DNA of 22,327 bases from Cytophagia bacterium (GTDB lineage: Bacteria; Bacteroidota; Bacteroidia; Cytophagales; Cyclobacteriaceae): contig JABXIP010000030.1 of assembly GCA_013373005.1 (NCBI GenBank), forward strand, positions 1 to 22,327, in the 5' to 3' direction. Of the stretch, positions 15,247 through 22,327 are shown in pieces (position 1 is the first letter of the stretch; every line of letters begins with the position of its first letter). The translations under genes were made by a program, and so were the position numbers. The notes below the pieces were generated by a model. That model saw only the letters and a program-made list of their open reading frames with translations, did no database searches and had not been told where the DNA came from.

Positions 15247-15272
15247 AAAAGGAGATTATGCCATCTCCTTTT
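15247..15272 (-). terminator. Intrinsic terminator overlapping the trxB stop
   Basis: On the - strand, AAAAGGAGAT and ATCTCCTTTT form a perfect 10-bp stem around a 6-base loop, continuing into a T-rich TTATTTTA tail. The stem includes the trxB stop codon (15256-15258). The hairpin ends only 12 bases before the bshB1 start. Confidence 0.75.
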
Positions 15273-16221
15273 GTGATTCTGTTTCGAATTCTTTTTCTGC
15301 AAGGAATCTTTCTGCATCCAGTGCACCCATACAACCTGTACCGGCAGCAGTTACTGCCTGACGATAAACTCTGTCAGCAGCATCACCCGTTGCAAACACT
15401 CCTTCTACATTGGTTTTAGATGAGCCCGGCTGAACTTTCAAATACCCGGTTTCATCCATATCTAAGTATCCTTTAAAAATATCTGTATTGGGCTTATGAC
15501 CGATTGCCACGAAGAATCCGCTTATTTCCAGCTCTCTGGTTTCATTGGTTTGATTGTTTAGCACTCTTACTCCCGTAACACCACTTTCATCACCCAAAAT
15601 CTCTTCAGCTTCAGTATACCACAACACTTCAATATTGGCGGTATTCTTCACTCTTTCCTGCATAATGGTAGAAGCTCTCATCTCATCCCTTCTTACCAGT
15701 AGATATACTTTAGGACAAAGGTTGGCCAAGTAAGTCGCTTCTTCTGCAGCAGTGTCTCCACCACCTACAACAGCAACATTCTTACCTCGATAGAAGAAAC
15801 CATCACACACCGCACAAGCAGATACACCTTTATTATTGTATGTCTTTTCAGATTCCAAGCCAAGGTATTTGGCACTGGCTCCGGTTGAGATAATAACAGA
15901 TTCAGCGATCACTTCCTCTTTGTCGTCAACCCATACTTTATGAGGGTAGCCAGAGAAATCTACTTTAGTGACAACTCCATATCGAACTTGAGTTCCGAAG
16001 CGCTCTGCCTGTTTTTGTAAATCAATCATCATTTGCGGACCATTGATACCATCAGGATAACCGGGGAAGTTTTCCACATCATTGGTAGTTGTCAATTGCC
16101 CACCTGGCTCTCCACCAGTGTACAAAACAGGATTCAATCCGGCTCTTGACGCATAAATTGCAGCAGTATAACCTGCAGGACCAGAACCGATAATTAATAC
16201 TTTAACTTTTTCAGTCGCCAT
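15256..16221 (-). CDS. trxB: Thioredoxin reductase
   Basis: This 321-aa flavoprotein transfers electrons from NADPH to thioredoxin through FAD and a redox disulfide. It shows the N-terminal FAD motif IIGSGPAGYTAA (about 10-21), the active-site CAVC (136-139) and the NADPH motif VVGGGDTAAEEA (about 151-162). The C-terminal FAD segment is FATGDAADRVYRQAVTAAG, then GCMGALDAERFL. The length matches the bacterial low-molecular-weight class. The promoter at 16240-16271 is well formed, and a terminator covers its stop. Confidence 0.97.
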   Translation of the reverse strand: MATEKVKVLIIGSGPAGYTAAIYASRAGLNPVLYTGGEPGGQLTTTNDVENFPGYPDGINGPQMMIDLQKQAERFGTQVRYGVVTKVDFSGYPHKVWVDDKEEVIAESVIISTGASAKYLGLESEKTYNNKGVSACAVCDGFFYRGKNVAVVGGGDTAAEEATYLANLCPKVYLLVRRDEMRASTIMQERVKNTANIEVLWYTEAEEILGDESGVTGVRVLNNQTNETRELEISGFFVAIGHKPNTDIFKGYLDMDETGYLKVQPGSSKTNVEGVFATGDAADRVYRQAVTAAGTGCMGALDAERFLAEKEFETESQKEMA

Positions 16222-16239
16222 CTACTTCTCAAATTTTGT

Positions 16240-16271
16240 CAAAACTAAACCATTAACACTTTTAAGCCAAA
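16240..16271 (-). promoter_or_regulatory. Promoter of trxB
   Basis: On the - strand, TTTG (16268-16271), a 20-base spacer, then TAGTTTTG (16240-16247), an exact TAnnTTTG. The -7 element ends 18 bases before the trxB ATG, giving a short leader. Confidence 0.7.
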
Positions 16272-16293
16272 GAATTGTTCCTAATGTGAACAA

Positions 16294-16321
16294 ACAAAAA
16301 AAGGTGCCTTTTGAGCACCTT
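16294..16321 (-). terminator. rpoD terminator
   Basis: On the - strand, AAGGTGC and GCACCTT pair perfectly (16301-16321) around a 7-base loop and are followed by a run of eight T (16294-16302). It lies 24 bases after the rpoD stop and before the trxB promoter. Confidence 0.85.
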
Positions 16322-16344
16322 CTGTATTTCTAATTCTAATAAGA

Positions 16345-17208
16345 TTATCCCAAATATGGTTTCAAGGCTTTACTTCTTGAGGTATGACGTAACCTCCTGA
16401 TAGCCTTTTCTTTAATCTGCCTAACACGCTCTCTTGTTAGGTTGAATTTCTCACCAATTTCTTCAAGAGTCATTGAGTGCTCACCGTTCAGTCCAAAGTA
16501 CAATGTAATTACATCAGCTTCTCTTTGGGTAAGTGTTGAAAGTGCTCTTTGAACTTCTCTTCTTAGGGAGTCATTCATCAAACCGGTATCCGGTTTTTCT
16601 TCAGAGTCATTTTCTAACACGTCCAATAAGCTGTTTTCTTCACCTTGAACAAAAGGGGCATCCATAGATACGTGACGACCAGAAATCTTCATGGTGTCAA
16701 CTACCTCATTGGTAGTTACTTCCAATACTTCGGCCAACTCATCTGGTGATGGCTCTCTCTCAAACTTCTGCTCCAATTCAGAGAAAGTTTTAGAGATTTT
16801 GTTCAACGAACCTACCCTGTTCAAAGGCAAACGAACAATTCTAGATTGCTCTGCCAATGCCTGAAGGATAGACTGTCTGATCCACCATACCGCATATGAG
16901 ATGAACTTAAAACCACGAGTTTCGTCAAAACGCTGAGCCGCTTTGATCAAACCAAGGTTACCCTCATTGATCAAATCGCCCAGAGATAAACCCTGGTTTT
17001 GGTATTGTTTCGCTACTGACACTACGAATCTCAAGTTGGCTTTGGTCAATTTCTCCAAGGCCAACTGATCTCCCTCGCGAATCCTCTGAGCAAGTGTTAC
17101 TTCCTCATCCGGAGTCAATAGGTCTACCTTACCGATTTCCTGTAAATATTTATCCAGAGATTGTGATTCTCTGTTAGTAATCTGCTTACTAATCTTAAGC
17201 TGTCTCAT
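16345..17208 (-). CDS. rpoD: Primary RNA polymerase sigma factor, Bacteroidota type
   Basis: This 287-aa protein is a group 1 sigma-70 factor without region 1.1, as in the Bacteroides primary sigma (SigABfr). Region 1.2 is DKYLQEIGKVDLLTPDEE (19-36); region 2 runs through ANLRFVVSVAKQY, GDLINEGNLGLIKAA and FISYAVWWIRQSI (about 57-115), which includes the core-binding and -7 recognition helices; region 3 is near 145-190; region 4.2 is TLEEIGEKFNLTRERVRQIK (247-266). It reads the TTTG / TAnnTTTG promoters seen in this window. A 7-bp inverted repeat surrounds its own likely -7 box. Confidence 0.95.
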   Translation of the reverse strand: MRQLKISKQITNRESQSLDKYLQEIGKVDLLTPDEEVTLAQRIREGDQLALEKLTKANLRFVVSVAKQYQNQGLSLGDLINEGNLGLIKAAQRFDETRGFKFISYAVWWIRQSILQALAEQSRIVRLPLNRVGSLNKISKTFSELEQKFEREPSPDELAEVLEVTTNEVVDTMKISGRHVSMDAPFVQGEENSLLDVLENDSEEKPDTGLMNDSLRREVQRALSTLTQREADVITLYFGLNGEHSMTLEEIGEKFNLTRERVRQIKEKAIRRLRHTSRSKALKPYLG

Positions 17209-17239
17209 TCAATTAGATTGATTTTCCCTCTTAAACTTT

Positions 17240-17281
17240 TTGGAACAATCTATAAATTATGAAAAGTTCCAATTAAAACAA
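17240..17281 (-). promoter_or_regulatory. Likely rpoD promoter with a flanking inverted repeat
   Basis: On the - strand, TTG (17279-17281), a 19-base spacer and TAATTTAT (17252-17259), which matches six of eight positions of TAnnTTTG. TTGGAAC and GTTCCAA (17240-17246 and 17266-17272), a perfect 7-bp inverted repeat, bracket the -7 box. This looks like an operator over the promoter of the primary sigma gene. Confidence 0.4.
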
Positions 17282-17287
17282 CGCAGC

Positions 17288-17311
17288 GAATACTAATTCT
17301 GTTCAGTATTC
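17288..17311 (-). repeat. Hairpin across the pnp stop codon
   Basis: GAATACT and AGTATTC pair perfectly (7 bp, 10-base loop) and include the pnp TAG at 17293-17295. No T-run follows on the - strand, so it may stabilise the 3' end of the message; it does not look like a terminator. Confidence 0.4.
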
Positions 17312-19431
17312 TTTTCTGGTTTTGGTAAAAGAACTTTTCTTGACAACCTGAATTTGCCCGTTTTCTTATCGATTCCGATCAATTTCACAGTAATCTCTTC
17401 ACCTACTTCCAACACGCCCTCCATTTTATCTAGACGTTCCCACTTGATCTCAGAAATGTGTAGCAAACCATCTTTACCAGGCATAAACTCAACGAATGCA
17501 CCAAATGGCATAATAGACTTCACTTTTCCTTCATAAACTTCTCCTACTTCAGGAACAGCAACAATGTTCTTGATGCGTCTCACTGCAGCTTCCATGGCAG
17601 CTTTGTCAATAGCGAATACGCTAACAACTCCAGCGTCATTTACTTCTTCAATATTTACAGTGGCTCCAGTTTCTTTCTGAATTTCCTGAATTACTTTTCC
17701 ACCAGGACCAATAACCGCACCAATCTGATCTTTAGGAATATTGAATTTCTCACTACGAGGAACATGAGGTTTGTAATCTTCTCTTGGCTCTGCAAGCGCT
17801 TGGTTCATGATACCAAGAATATGCTCTCTGCCTTGTTTGGCTTGATTTAGCGCCTCTTCAAGAATCTGATATGAAAGTCCGTCTACCTTAATATCCATCT
17901 GACATGCAGTGATACCATTGGCTGTACCAGTTACTTTAAAATCCATATCTCCCAGGTGATCCTCATCACCAAGAATGTCTGAAAGAATAGCATATTTGCC
18001 GGTCTCAGCATCCGAAATCATACCCATGGCAATACCAGACACAGGGCCTGAAATTTTTATTCCTGTATCCATCAAAGCCAATGAACCAGCACATACCGTA
18101 GCCATTGATGATGAACCATTTGATTCAAGGATATCAGATACCAAACGAATAGTATAAGGATTCACTTCATCTGCAGGTAAAACCTGCTTCAATGCTCTAA
18201 GAGCTAAGTTTCCGTGACCTACTTCTCTTCTACCAGGACCTCTGTTTGGTCTTACTTCACCCGTTGAAAAACCAGGGAAGTTGTAGTGAAGAATGAATTT
18301 ATTGTAGCCAGACTCGGTAGCACCATCAATCATCTGCTCATCGAGCTTAGTACCCAAAGTACAAGAAGTCAATGATTGTGTCTCACCTCTGGTGAACACT
18401 GCTGATCCATGAGCTGAAGGCAAGTAATCTACATCACAGTCAATTGGTCTGATTTCAGTGAAATCTCTACCGTCCAATCTCTTTCTTTCGTCCAGAACAA
18501 AGTTTCTGGCCGCTTTCTTATGTAGTTTCTTGAAGTATTGGCTTAATAAGAAACCATCATATTCATGATCTTCAGGAAGTGACTCCATGAACTCATCTTT
18601 GATAGCCTTAACATCGCTACTTCTTACTGACTTATCTGCAGTTTGTTTAGAAACAGCAGCATAAAGTTTTGGATAAAGCTCAGACTCCATTTTGGCAAGC
18701 AAATCTGCGTCTGACTTTTCGTGACAATATTCTCTTTTTACAGTTGAGCCTACCTCTTCAGCTAGTTCAATCTGTGCCTGACATTGTACTTTGATGGCCT
18801 CGTGAGCAACTTTCATTGCTTCCAAAAGATCGGCTTCTGAAACTTCTTTCATCTCGCCTTCTACCATCATAATGTTGTCTTTGTCAGCAGCAACAATGAT
18901 GTCCAATTCCGAAGCCTTAGTAGTTTCCTTATTAGGATTCACCAAGAACTCACCATTGTTCTTCACCACTCTAGCTTCTGAAATTGGTCCGTTGAAAGGA
19001 ATATCAGAAACAGATAAAGCTGCTGATGCGGCCAATGCGGCCAATGAATCTGGCATTACGTTTTCATCGTGTGAGATCATTGAGATCATCACTTGAGTAT
19101 CGGCATGATAATCATCTGGGAAAAGAGGTCGTAATGCCCTATCAACCAAGCGGCTGATCAATACCTCGTGATCTGAAAGTTTTCCTTCTCTTTTAAGAAA
19201 GCCTCCAGGAATTTTTCCTGAGCTGGCGAATTTCTCTTGGTAGTCTACTGAAAGAGGAAGGAAGTCTACGTCTTCTTTGGCATCCTGAGATGAAACTACA
19301 GTAGCAAGCAACATTGTGTCGCCCATTCTTACCACTACTGATCCGTCTGCCTGTTTTGCTAGTTTACCCGTTTCTATCGTTATTTCCGCGCCATCGGGCA
19401 TTTTGATGGACTTTGTTACAATTTTCGACAT
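17293..19431 (-). CDS. pnp: Polynucleotide phosphorylase
   Basis: This 712-aa protein phosphorolytically degrades RNA from the 3' end, releasing nucleoside diphosphates, and can add tails in reverse. Two RNase PH-like domains are separated by a helical segment. FFTRGETQ-like FTRGETQSL, RREVGHGNLA and SNGSSSMATVCAGSLAL mark the second catalytic domain, with SDILGDEDHLGDMDFK carrying the metal-binding aspartates. A KH domain (IGAVIGPGGKVIQEI) and an S1 domain (VKSIMPFGAFVEFMPGKDGLLHISE) complete the C-terminus. It lies 96 bases downstream of rpsO, the classic rpsO-pnp order, separated by a terminator and a leader hairpin. Confidence 0.97.
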   Translation of the reverse strand: MSKIVTKSIKMPDGAEITIETGKLAKQADGSVVVRMGDTMLLATVVSSQDAKEDVDFLPLSVDYQEKFASSGKIPGGFLKREGKLSDHEVLISRLVDRALRPLFPDDYHADTQVMISMISHDENVMPDSLAALAASAALSVSDIPFNGPISEARVVKNNGEFLVNPNKETTKASELDIIVAADKDNIMMVEGEMKEVSEADLLEAMKVAHEAIKVQCQAQIELAEEVGSTVKREYCHEKSDADLLAKMESELYPKLYAAVSKQTADKSVRSSDVKAIKDEFMESLPEDHEYDGFLLSQYFKKLHKKAARNFVLDERKRLDGRDFTEIRPIDCDVDYLPSAHGSAVFTRGETQSLTSCTLGTKLDEQMIDGATESGYNKFILHYNFPGFSTGEVRPNRGPGRREVGHGNLALRALKQVLPADEVNPYTIRLVSDILESNGSSSMATVCAGSLALMDTGIKISGPVSGIAMGMISDAETGKYAILSDILGDEDHLGDMDFKVTGTANGITACQMDIKVDGLSYQILEEALNQAKQGREHILGIMNQALAEPREDYKPHVPRSEKFNIPKDQIGAVIGPGGKVIQEIQKETGATVNIEEVNDAGVVSVFAIDKAAMEAAVRRIKNIVAVPEVGEVYEGKVKSIMPFGAFVEFMPGKDGLLHISEIKWERLDKMEGVLEVGEEITVKLIGIDKKTGKFRLSRKVLLPKPEKNTEQN

Positions 19432-19453
19432 ATATAGTTTTTAAAATAAGAAA

Positions 19454-19475
19454 GCAGGAAGATACTACGTCCTGC
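19454..19475 (-). promoter_or_regulatory. pnp leader hairpin
   Basis: GCAGGA and TCCTGC pair perfectly (10-base loop) 23-44 bases upstream of the pnp start. In E. coli a leader hairpin cut by RNase III lets PNPase control its own message. This hairpin sits in the same place but is shorter, so the parallel is an inference. Confidence 0.45.
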
Positions 19476-19488
19476 GTTGGTATAGAAG

Positions 19489-19515
19489 GAAAAAAGGGAA
19501 TTCAATAGAACTCCC
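19489..19515 (-). terminator. rpsO terminator
   Basis: On the - strand, GGGAGTTC and GAATTCCC pair with one G-T pair around a short loop (19496-19515) and are followed by TTTTTT. It lies 12 bases after the rpsO stop, in front of pnp. Partial readthrough would let both genes share the rpsO promoter. Confidence 0.8.
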
Positions 19516-19527
19516 TTCTCCTTTAAA

Positions 19528-19803
19528 TTATTTTCTAAGATTCAATTCTTTGAGGATTGCTCTATATCTCTCGATCTCTGTGTTGTGCAGATAATCTAAC
19601 AATCTTCTTCTCTTACCTACCATCTTCAAAAGACCCAATCTAGAAGAGTGATCTTTTTTATTTGACTTAAGGTGCTCTGTTAAGTGATTAATACGGTAGG
19701 TAAAAAGTGCAATTTGTGACTCAGCAGAACCTGTATCACTTTTTGACTTCAACCGACCATGATTCTCAAACAACTCTTGTTTCTTTTCGCTTGATAAATA
19801 CAT
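19528..19803 (-). CDS. rpsO: Ribosomal protein uS15
   Basis: This 91-aa protein is the normal length for S15, which binds 16S rRNA at the central-domain junction during small-subunit assembly. Diagnostic segments: DTGSAESQIALFTYRINHLT (about 22-41), HSSRLGLLKMVGKRRRLLDYL (about 52-72) and the C-terminal YRAILKELNLRK. It has its own promoter at 19844-19875 and its own terminator, and sits upstream of pnp. Confidence 0.97.
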   Translation of the reverse strand: MYLSSEKKQELFENHGRLKSKSDTGSAESQIALFTYRINHLTEHLKSNKKDHSSRLGLLKMVGKRRRLLDYLHNTEIERYRAILKELNLRK

Positions 19804-19843
19804 GCTTAGTTAAAATTTATAATAGTTATTAATAAAACAGCCG

Positions 19844-19875
19844 CAAAGGTATAGATATAACGGACAATTAACAAA
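19844..19875 (-). promoter_or_regulatory. Promoter of rpsO
   Basis: On the - strand, TTTG (19872-19875), a 20-base spacer, then TACCTTTG (19844-19851), an exact TAnnTTTG. It lies right after the stop of the permease gene and leaves a leader of about 35 bases. Confidence 0.7.
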
Positions 19876-21678
19876 CTATGCCTGTTCTAATTGTGCTTTA
19901 CTCTGCCGCTGAAATGGCTTTTTAATCTTATCCCACAGACCTAGGTAAATGTCTGGCTCAAACAGCCTTGCATCATTTCTAGCTTGCCTTAGGAAGAACA
20001 AGCCAAACGGAAGTAATATGGCATTAGAAATCCAGACAGCTATCGCTGGATCCATCACTCCTTCTTTCCCCCATTTGTCGCCCGTGGTGTTGAGTACATA
20101 ATAAACCAGGAAGAAGATCACGGAGACAATCACAGGAAGCCCAAGGCCACCCTTTTTAATGATAGCACCGATTGGCGCGCCTATCAAGAACATAATCAAA
20201 CAGGCCATTGAACGAGCTATCTGCTGGTTTTTGGTAACAATAAACTTTCGCTGATCACGCTGCTCATTTTCCAACGTAATCATTCTGCTATTCAAAATAT
20301 TGCGGGTAGTTCTGGCATTGTTCGCCCCATGGTCAATTGCGCTGGTTATTTTCAAATTATCAGCATTGGAAGCGCTCTCTCCGTAGAAATAGTCATTCAA
20401 CTTCTCAATGGCCGCATCCAACTCTTCTTCGGTATAAACCGGAGGAATACTATCTCGATATCTCCCTCTTGGGTTTGCAGCACCCTCTCGAGGCATTCTA
20501 GCCGTTATATTCTGACCACCCCGCGCCCCTCTGATTATGGGAGGTGGAGATTGAAGTACCGAACCTGATGATTCATCCTTCAGAGGATTTTCTGGTGAAC
20601 CTTCTTTAACTGCGCTTTCAAGCTTTCCTTCTTCAGCCAATATCTCTTCCATTTGTTCAGGATCAGCTCCTTCAGGCATAATAAGCCTTGCCTCATTTTC
20701 AGACCTCTTAATAGAATCATAGTAATCCAGTGCAGTCAAAACCTCATCTGGAGCATTCAAGTCTTTCACAAAGTGATACCTAAAACCATTAGAGCCAACC
20801 TGCTTAAAAATTTGCTCCTGCTTGGCGTAAATATCTCGCTGCATAGAATCAATACCATCTATTAATTCTTGACGCGTTTGAACCAACCTACTTCTTCTGA
20901 AGAGCTTTTCATCCGTATCACCCATATCGAAAGAAGAAAGATCGAACCTGATGATACTTTTCGAGAAGTTGTCACGTATGAATCTACCTCCTCTGTCTTT
21001 CTCCTCCTTCAGATCACTCATGTCTTCCTCGTATCTTGTACCGCTGTAAAGCTCTAATGCTAGATACCTTTGATTCATGAAAGAGTACATTCGCCCAGAG
21101 TCTGCCAAAATCACTTTCTTGTTACCCTGAGATCTATCCTTTGTATGATCGTAGATGATGATGTTTTTCAATTGCTCATCACCAATCTTCTCATTCACTT
21201 TAATACTATAACCTGGGATACCATCGTAAAAAACGCCTTCCTTAATATCCAAAGCCGGTTTTTTAGTCCTCATATCCCACAATAGACTATAAGTCTTCAG
21301 GTTGGTACGCGGCACCAAAAGAGTATTGGAATAATAAGTGACACCGGTTAAGAAAAGAACGAATATGAAAATGGGTAGTAACGCCCGTACAAGGGAAATT
21401 CCTGAGCTTTTTACCGCTGTAAGTTCTGAATGCTCTCCTAGATTCCCGAAGGTCATAATGGAACTAAGGAGCACAGCTAATGGAAAGGCATCTGGAGAAC
21501 TGGAAATGGAGAAATAAGTAATAAGCTCAGCAAAGACCGCAAAGCTCAACCCCTTACCCATAATCTGATCGAAATACTTGAGCAGGGTAACCAGGAGAAG
21601 AATAAAATCTACAACAATAAGAGTTAGCAAGAAAGGACCAATGAACGACCCAAAAACTAACTTATCAATTTTCTTCAT
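19876..21678 (-). CDS. LptF/LptG family permease
   Basis: Started at ATG 21678 (MKKIDKLVFGSFIGPFLL) the protein is 600 aa; an in-frame upstream ATG at 21708 adds ten hydrophilic residues before the natural membrane start and is less likely. Three N-terminal helices (LLTLIVVDFILLLVTLL; LAVLLSSIMTFG; ALLPIFIFVLFLTGV) are followed by a long periplasmic-type region and three C-terminal helices (MACLIMFLIGAPIGAIIKKG; PVIVSVIFFLVYYVLN; AVWISNAILLPFGLFFL). LptF and LptG move lipopolysaccharide from the inner membrane to the Lpt bridge with LptB2. E. coli LptF/G are about 360 aa; the extra length here is a large middle insert with a Pro/Gly/Arg-rich patch (about 365-395). Which of LptF or LptG it represents cannot be decided. 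Confidence 0.88.
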   Translation of the reverse strand: MKKIDKLVFGSFIGPFLLTLIVVDFILLLVTLLKYFDQIMGKGLSFAVFAELITYFSISSSPDAFPLAVLLSSIMTFGNLGEHSELTAVKSSGISLVRALLPIFIFVLFLTGVTYYSNTLLVPRTNLKTYSLLWDMRTKKPALDIKEGVFYDGIPGYSIKVNEKIGDEQLKNIIIYDHTKDRSQGNKKVILADSGRMYSFMNQRYLALELYSGTRYEEDMSDLKEEKDRGGRFIRDNFSKSIIRFDLSSFDMGDTDEKLFRRSRLVQTRQELIDGIDSMQRDIYAKQEQIFKQVGSNGFRYHFVKDLNAPDEVLTALDYYDSIKRSENEARLIMPEGADPEQMEEILAEEGKLESAVKEGSPENPLKDESSGSVLQSPPPIIRGARGGQNITARMPREGAANPRGRYRDSIPPVYTEEELDAAIEKLNDYFYGESASNADNLKITSAIDHGANNARTTRNILNSRMITLENEQRDQRKFIVTKNQQIARSMACLIMFLIGAPIGAIIKKGGLGLPVIVSVIFFLVYYVLNTTGDKWGKEGVMDPAIAVWISNAILLPFGLFFLRQARNDARLFEPDIYLGLWDKIKKPFQRQSKAQLEQA

Positions 21679-21705
21679 GTACTCGATTTTGCCCTTCTGA
21701 GGCCA

Positions 21706-21736
21706 CAAAGATCATGCCTTTGAACAGGAATTGCAA
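21706..21736 (-). promoter_or_regulatory. Possible promoter of the permease gene
   Basis: On the - strand, TTG (21734-21736), a 20-base spacer, then GATCTTTG (21706-21713), one base off TAnnTTTG. It lies between the START-like gene and the permease start at 21678. Confidence 0.35.
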
Positions 21737-21749
21737 GCTTAGAGAAATA

Positions 21750-22145
21750 CTAGCCGCCTATGATTTCTTTTAACGAATGAATCAGGTTTTCCCAGAGATC
21801 CTGTTGCTCCTCCTCATCATCTAAATCAGAATAGTCTGTGATTTGAATAAACACCGATTGGGTGAGGTCATTCACGTCCAACTTTAACTCTATATAAGTA
21901 GGATCATCTTCGTCTTCCTCTGTTTCAGGAAGAAACTCGAATTTTACAGAATGGTTAGTTCTCTGGGAAGCTTTTCTTGCCCTGTGTTCCTCTCCATCCC
22001 ATAAAAATATGTAGACTTTATCCTCATTGATATTAACATCGTCAGCAAACCATTGCGCCAGACCACTTGCCGTGCTTAGGTAAGGGAACAGCATTTTTTG
22101 AGACGCATTCACCTCAAACTCTGTGACGAATTTAAACTTTCCCAT
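21750..22145 (-). CDS. START-like domain protein (SRPBCC-related)
   Basis: This 131-aa protein begins KFKFVTEFEVNASQKMLFPYLS and continues SGLAQWFADDVNI, the first strand and helices of the small Bacteroidota START-like family. A five-strand core follows (KVYIFLWDGEEHRARK; VKFEFLP; YIELKLDV; VFIQITDY) with a C-terminal helix (LWENLIHSLKEIIGG). The fold binds hydrophobic ligands in relatives; the ligand here is unknown. It is 71 bases upstream of the permease gene. A weak promoter (TTTG-20-TATATTAC, 22166-22197) precedes it. Confidence 0.85.
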   Translation of the reverse strand: MGKFKFVTEFEVNASQKMLFPYLSTASGLAQWFADDVNINEDKVYIFLWDGEEHRARKASQRTNHSVKFEFLPETEEDEDDPTYIELKLDVNDLTQSVFIQITDYSDLDDEEEQQDLWENLIHSLKEIIGG

Positions 22146-22165
22146 AGGCCAAAAAATGAATCGAA

Positions 22166-22197
22166 GTAATATAGAACTTAATTACCACATGGACAAA
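22166..22197 (-). promoter_or_regulatory. Possible promoter of the START-like gene
   Basis: On the - strand, TTTG (22194-22197), a 20-base spacer, then TATATTAC (22166-22173), six of eight matches to TAnnTTTG. Position and spacing fit a promoter for the gene starting at 22145. Confidence 0.35.
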
Positions 22198-22218
22198 CAA
22201 AAAAAGTTAGCGAAGGGG

Positions 22219-22250
22219 TTGTGGAAATAAAGATTAGATAACTACATTTG
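22219..22250 (+). promoter_or_regulatory. Promoter of the right-end tRNA
   Basis: TTG (22219-22221), a 21-base spacer, then TACATTTG (22243-22250), an exact TAnnTTTG. The tRNA 5' end follows about 51 bases later. Confidence 0.65.
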
Positions 22251-22301
22251 CACCTCGATTTTGGGGAATGAGAACAACTCAAGAACCAAAATTCAGAATC
22301 T

Positions 22302-22327
22302 GGCGAGGTAGCTCAGTTGGTTAGAGC
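22302..22327 (+). tRNA. tRNA, 5' part only (cut by window end)
   Basis: The sequence begins GGCGAGG (acceptor 5' strand), then TA, the D stem GCTC and loop, and GAGC at the end of the window. The anticodon is outside the window, so the amino acid is not determined; the 5' strand resembles some Bacteroidota elongator tRNA-Met genes, which is only a guess. Confidence 0.8.

Noticed and set aside
17288..17311. pnp intrinsic terminator
   Set aside because: The hairpin is good, but no T-run follows on the - strand.

Overview
The window comes from a Bacteroidota chromosome, most likely a marine Cytophagales-type bacterium. The gene families and the promoters both point there. The families include a short primary sigma factor without region 1.1, a bacillithiol deacetylase, YqgE, a DUF349-repeat protein, a long LptF/LptG permease and a START-like protein. 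Several genes are preceded by the Bacteroidota promoter form TTTG, about 19-21 bases, then TAnnTTTG. The primary sigma factor that should read these promoters is encoded here (16345-17208). The species cannot be named from sequence alone.

Left chromosomal flank (1-2167): the last codons of an AraC-family regulator, a palindrome-rich intergenic region, an SPFH/band-7 membrane protein, and two paralogous small cupins that have lost the usual metal-binding histidines.

Middle (2168-10765): an integrated mobile element of about 8.55 kb in the 3' half of a tRNA-Thr(UGU) gene. It is bounded by 46-bp direct repeats (2168-2213 and 10720-10765). The right copy belongs to the intact tRNA and the left copy is a leftover. 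Close to both ends lie direct GGTTACAA-type repeats that look like integrase arm sites. The cargo, left to right, is a tyrosine integrase, an unrecognised protein, an excisionase-like HTH protein and a winged-helix-like protein (all + strand), then on the - strand a very large single-chain type IIG restriction-modification enzyme and an SRAP/HMCES (YedK-like) abasic-site protein. A 14-21 bp repeat occurs three times at the module borders (about 2292, 5524 and 9515). No conjugation, mobilisation or capsid gene is visible, so this is a small defence-carrying integrative element that probably depends on a helper, or is cryptic.

Right chromosomal flank (10721-22327): tRNA-Thr, a DUF349 protein and YqgE (- strand); pdxH (+ strand), convergent with bshB1; then trxB, rpoD, pnp, rpsO, an LptF/LptG permease and a START-like protein, all on the - strand. 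The window ends in the first 26 bases of another tRNA with a textbook promoter. These are housekeeping genes for redox balance (trxB, bshB1), vitamin B6 (pdxH), transcription, RNA turnover and translation (rpoD, pnp, rpsO) and the cell envelope (lptF/G).

The most interesting material is the element: its attachment architecture, the terminator it brings to the tRNA it occupies, its internal module-border repeats, its unrecognised core genes, and the pairing of a type IIG enzyme with an SRAP protein.
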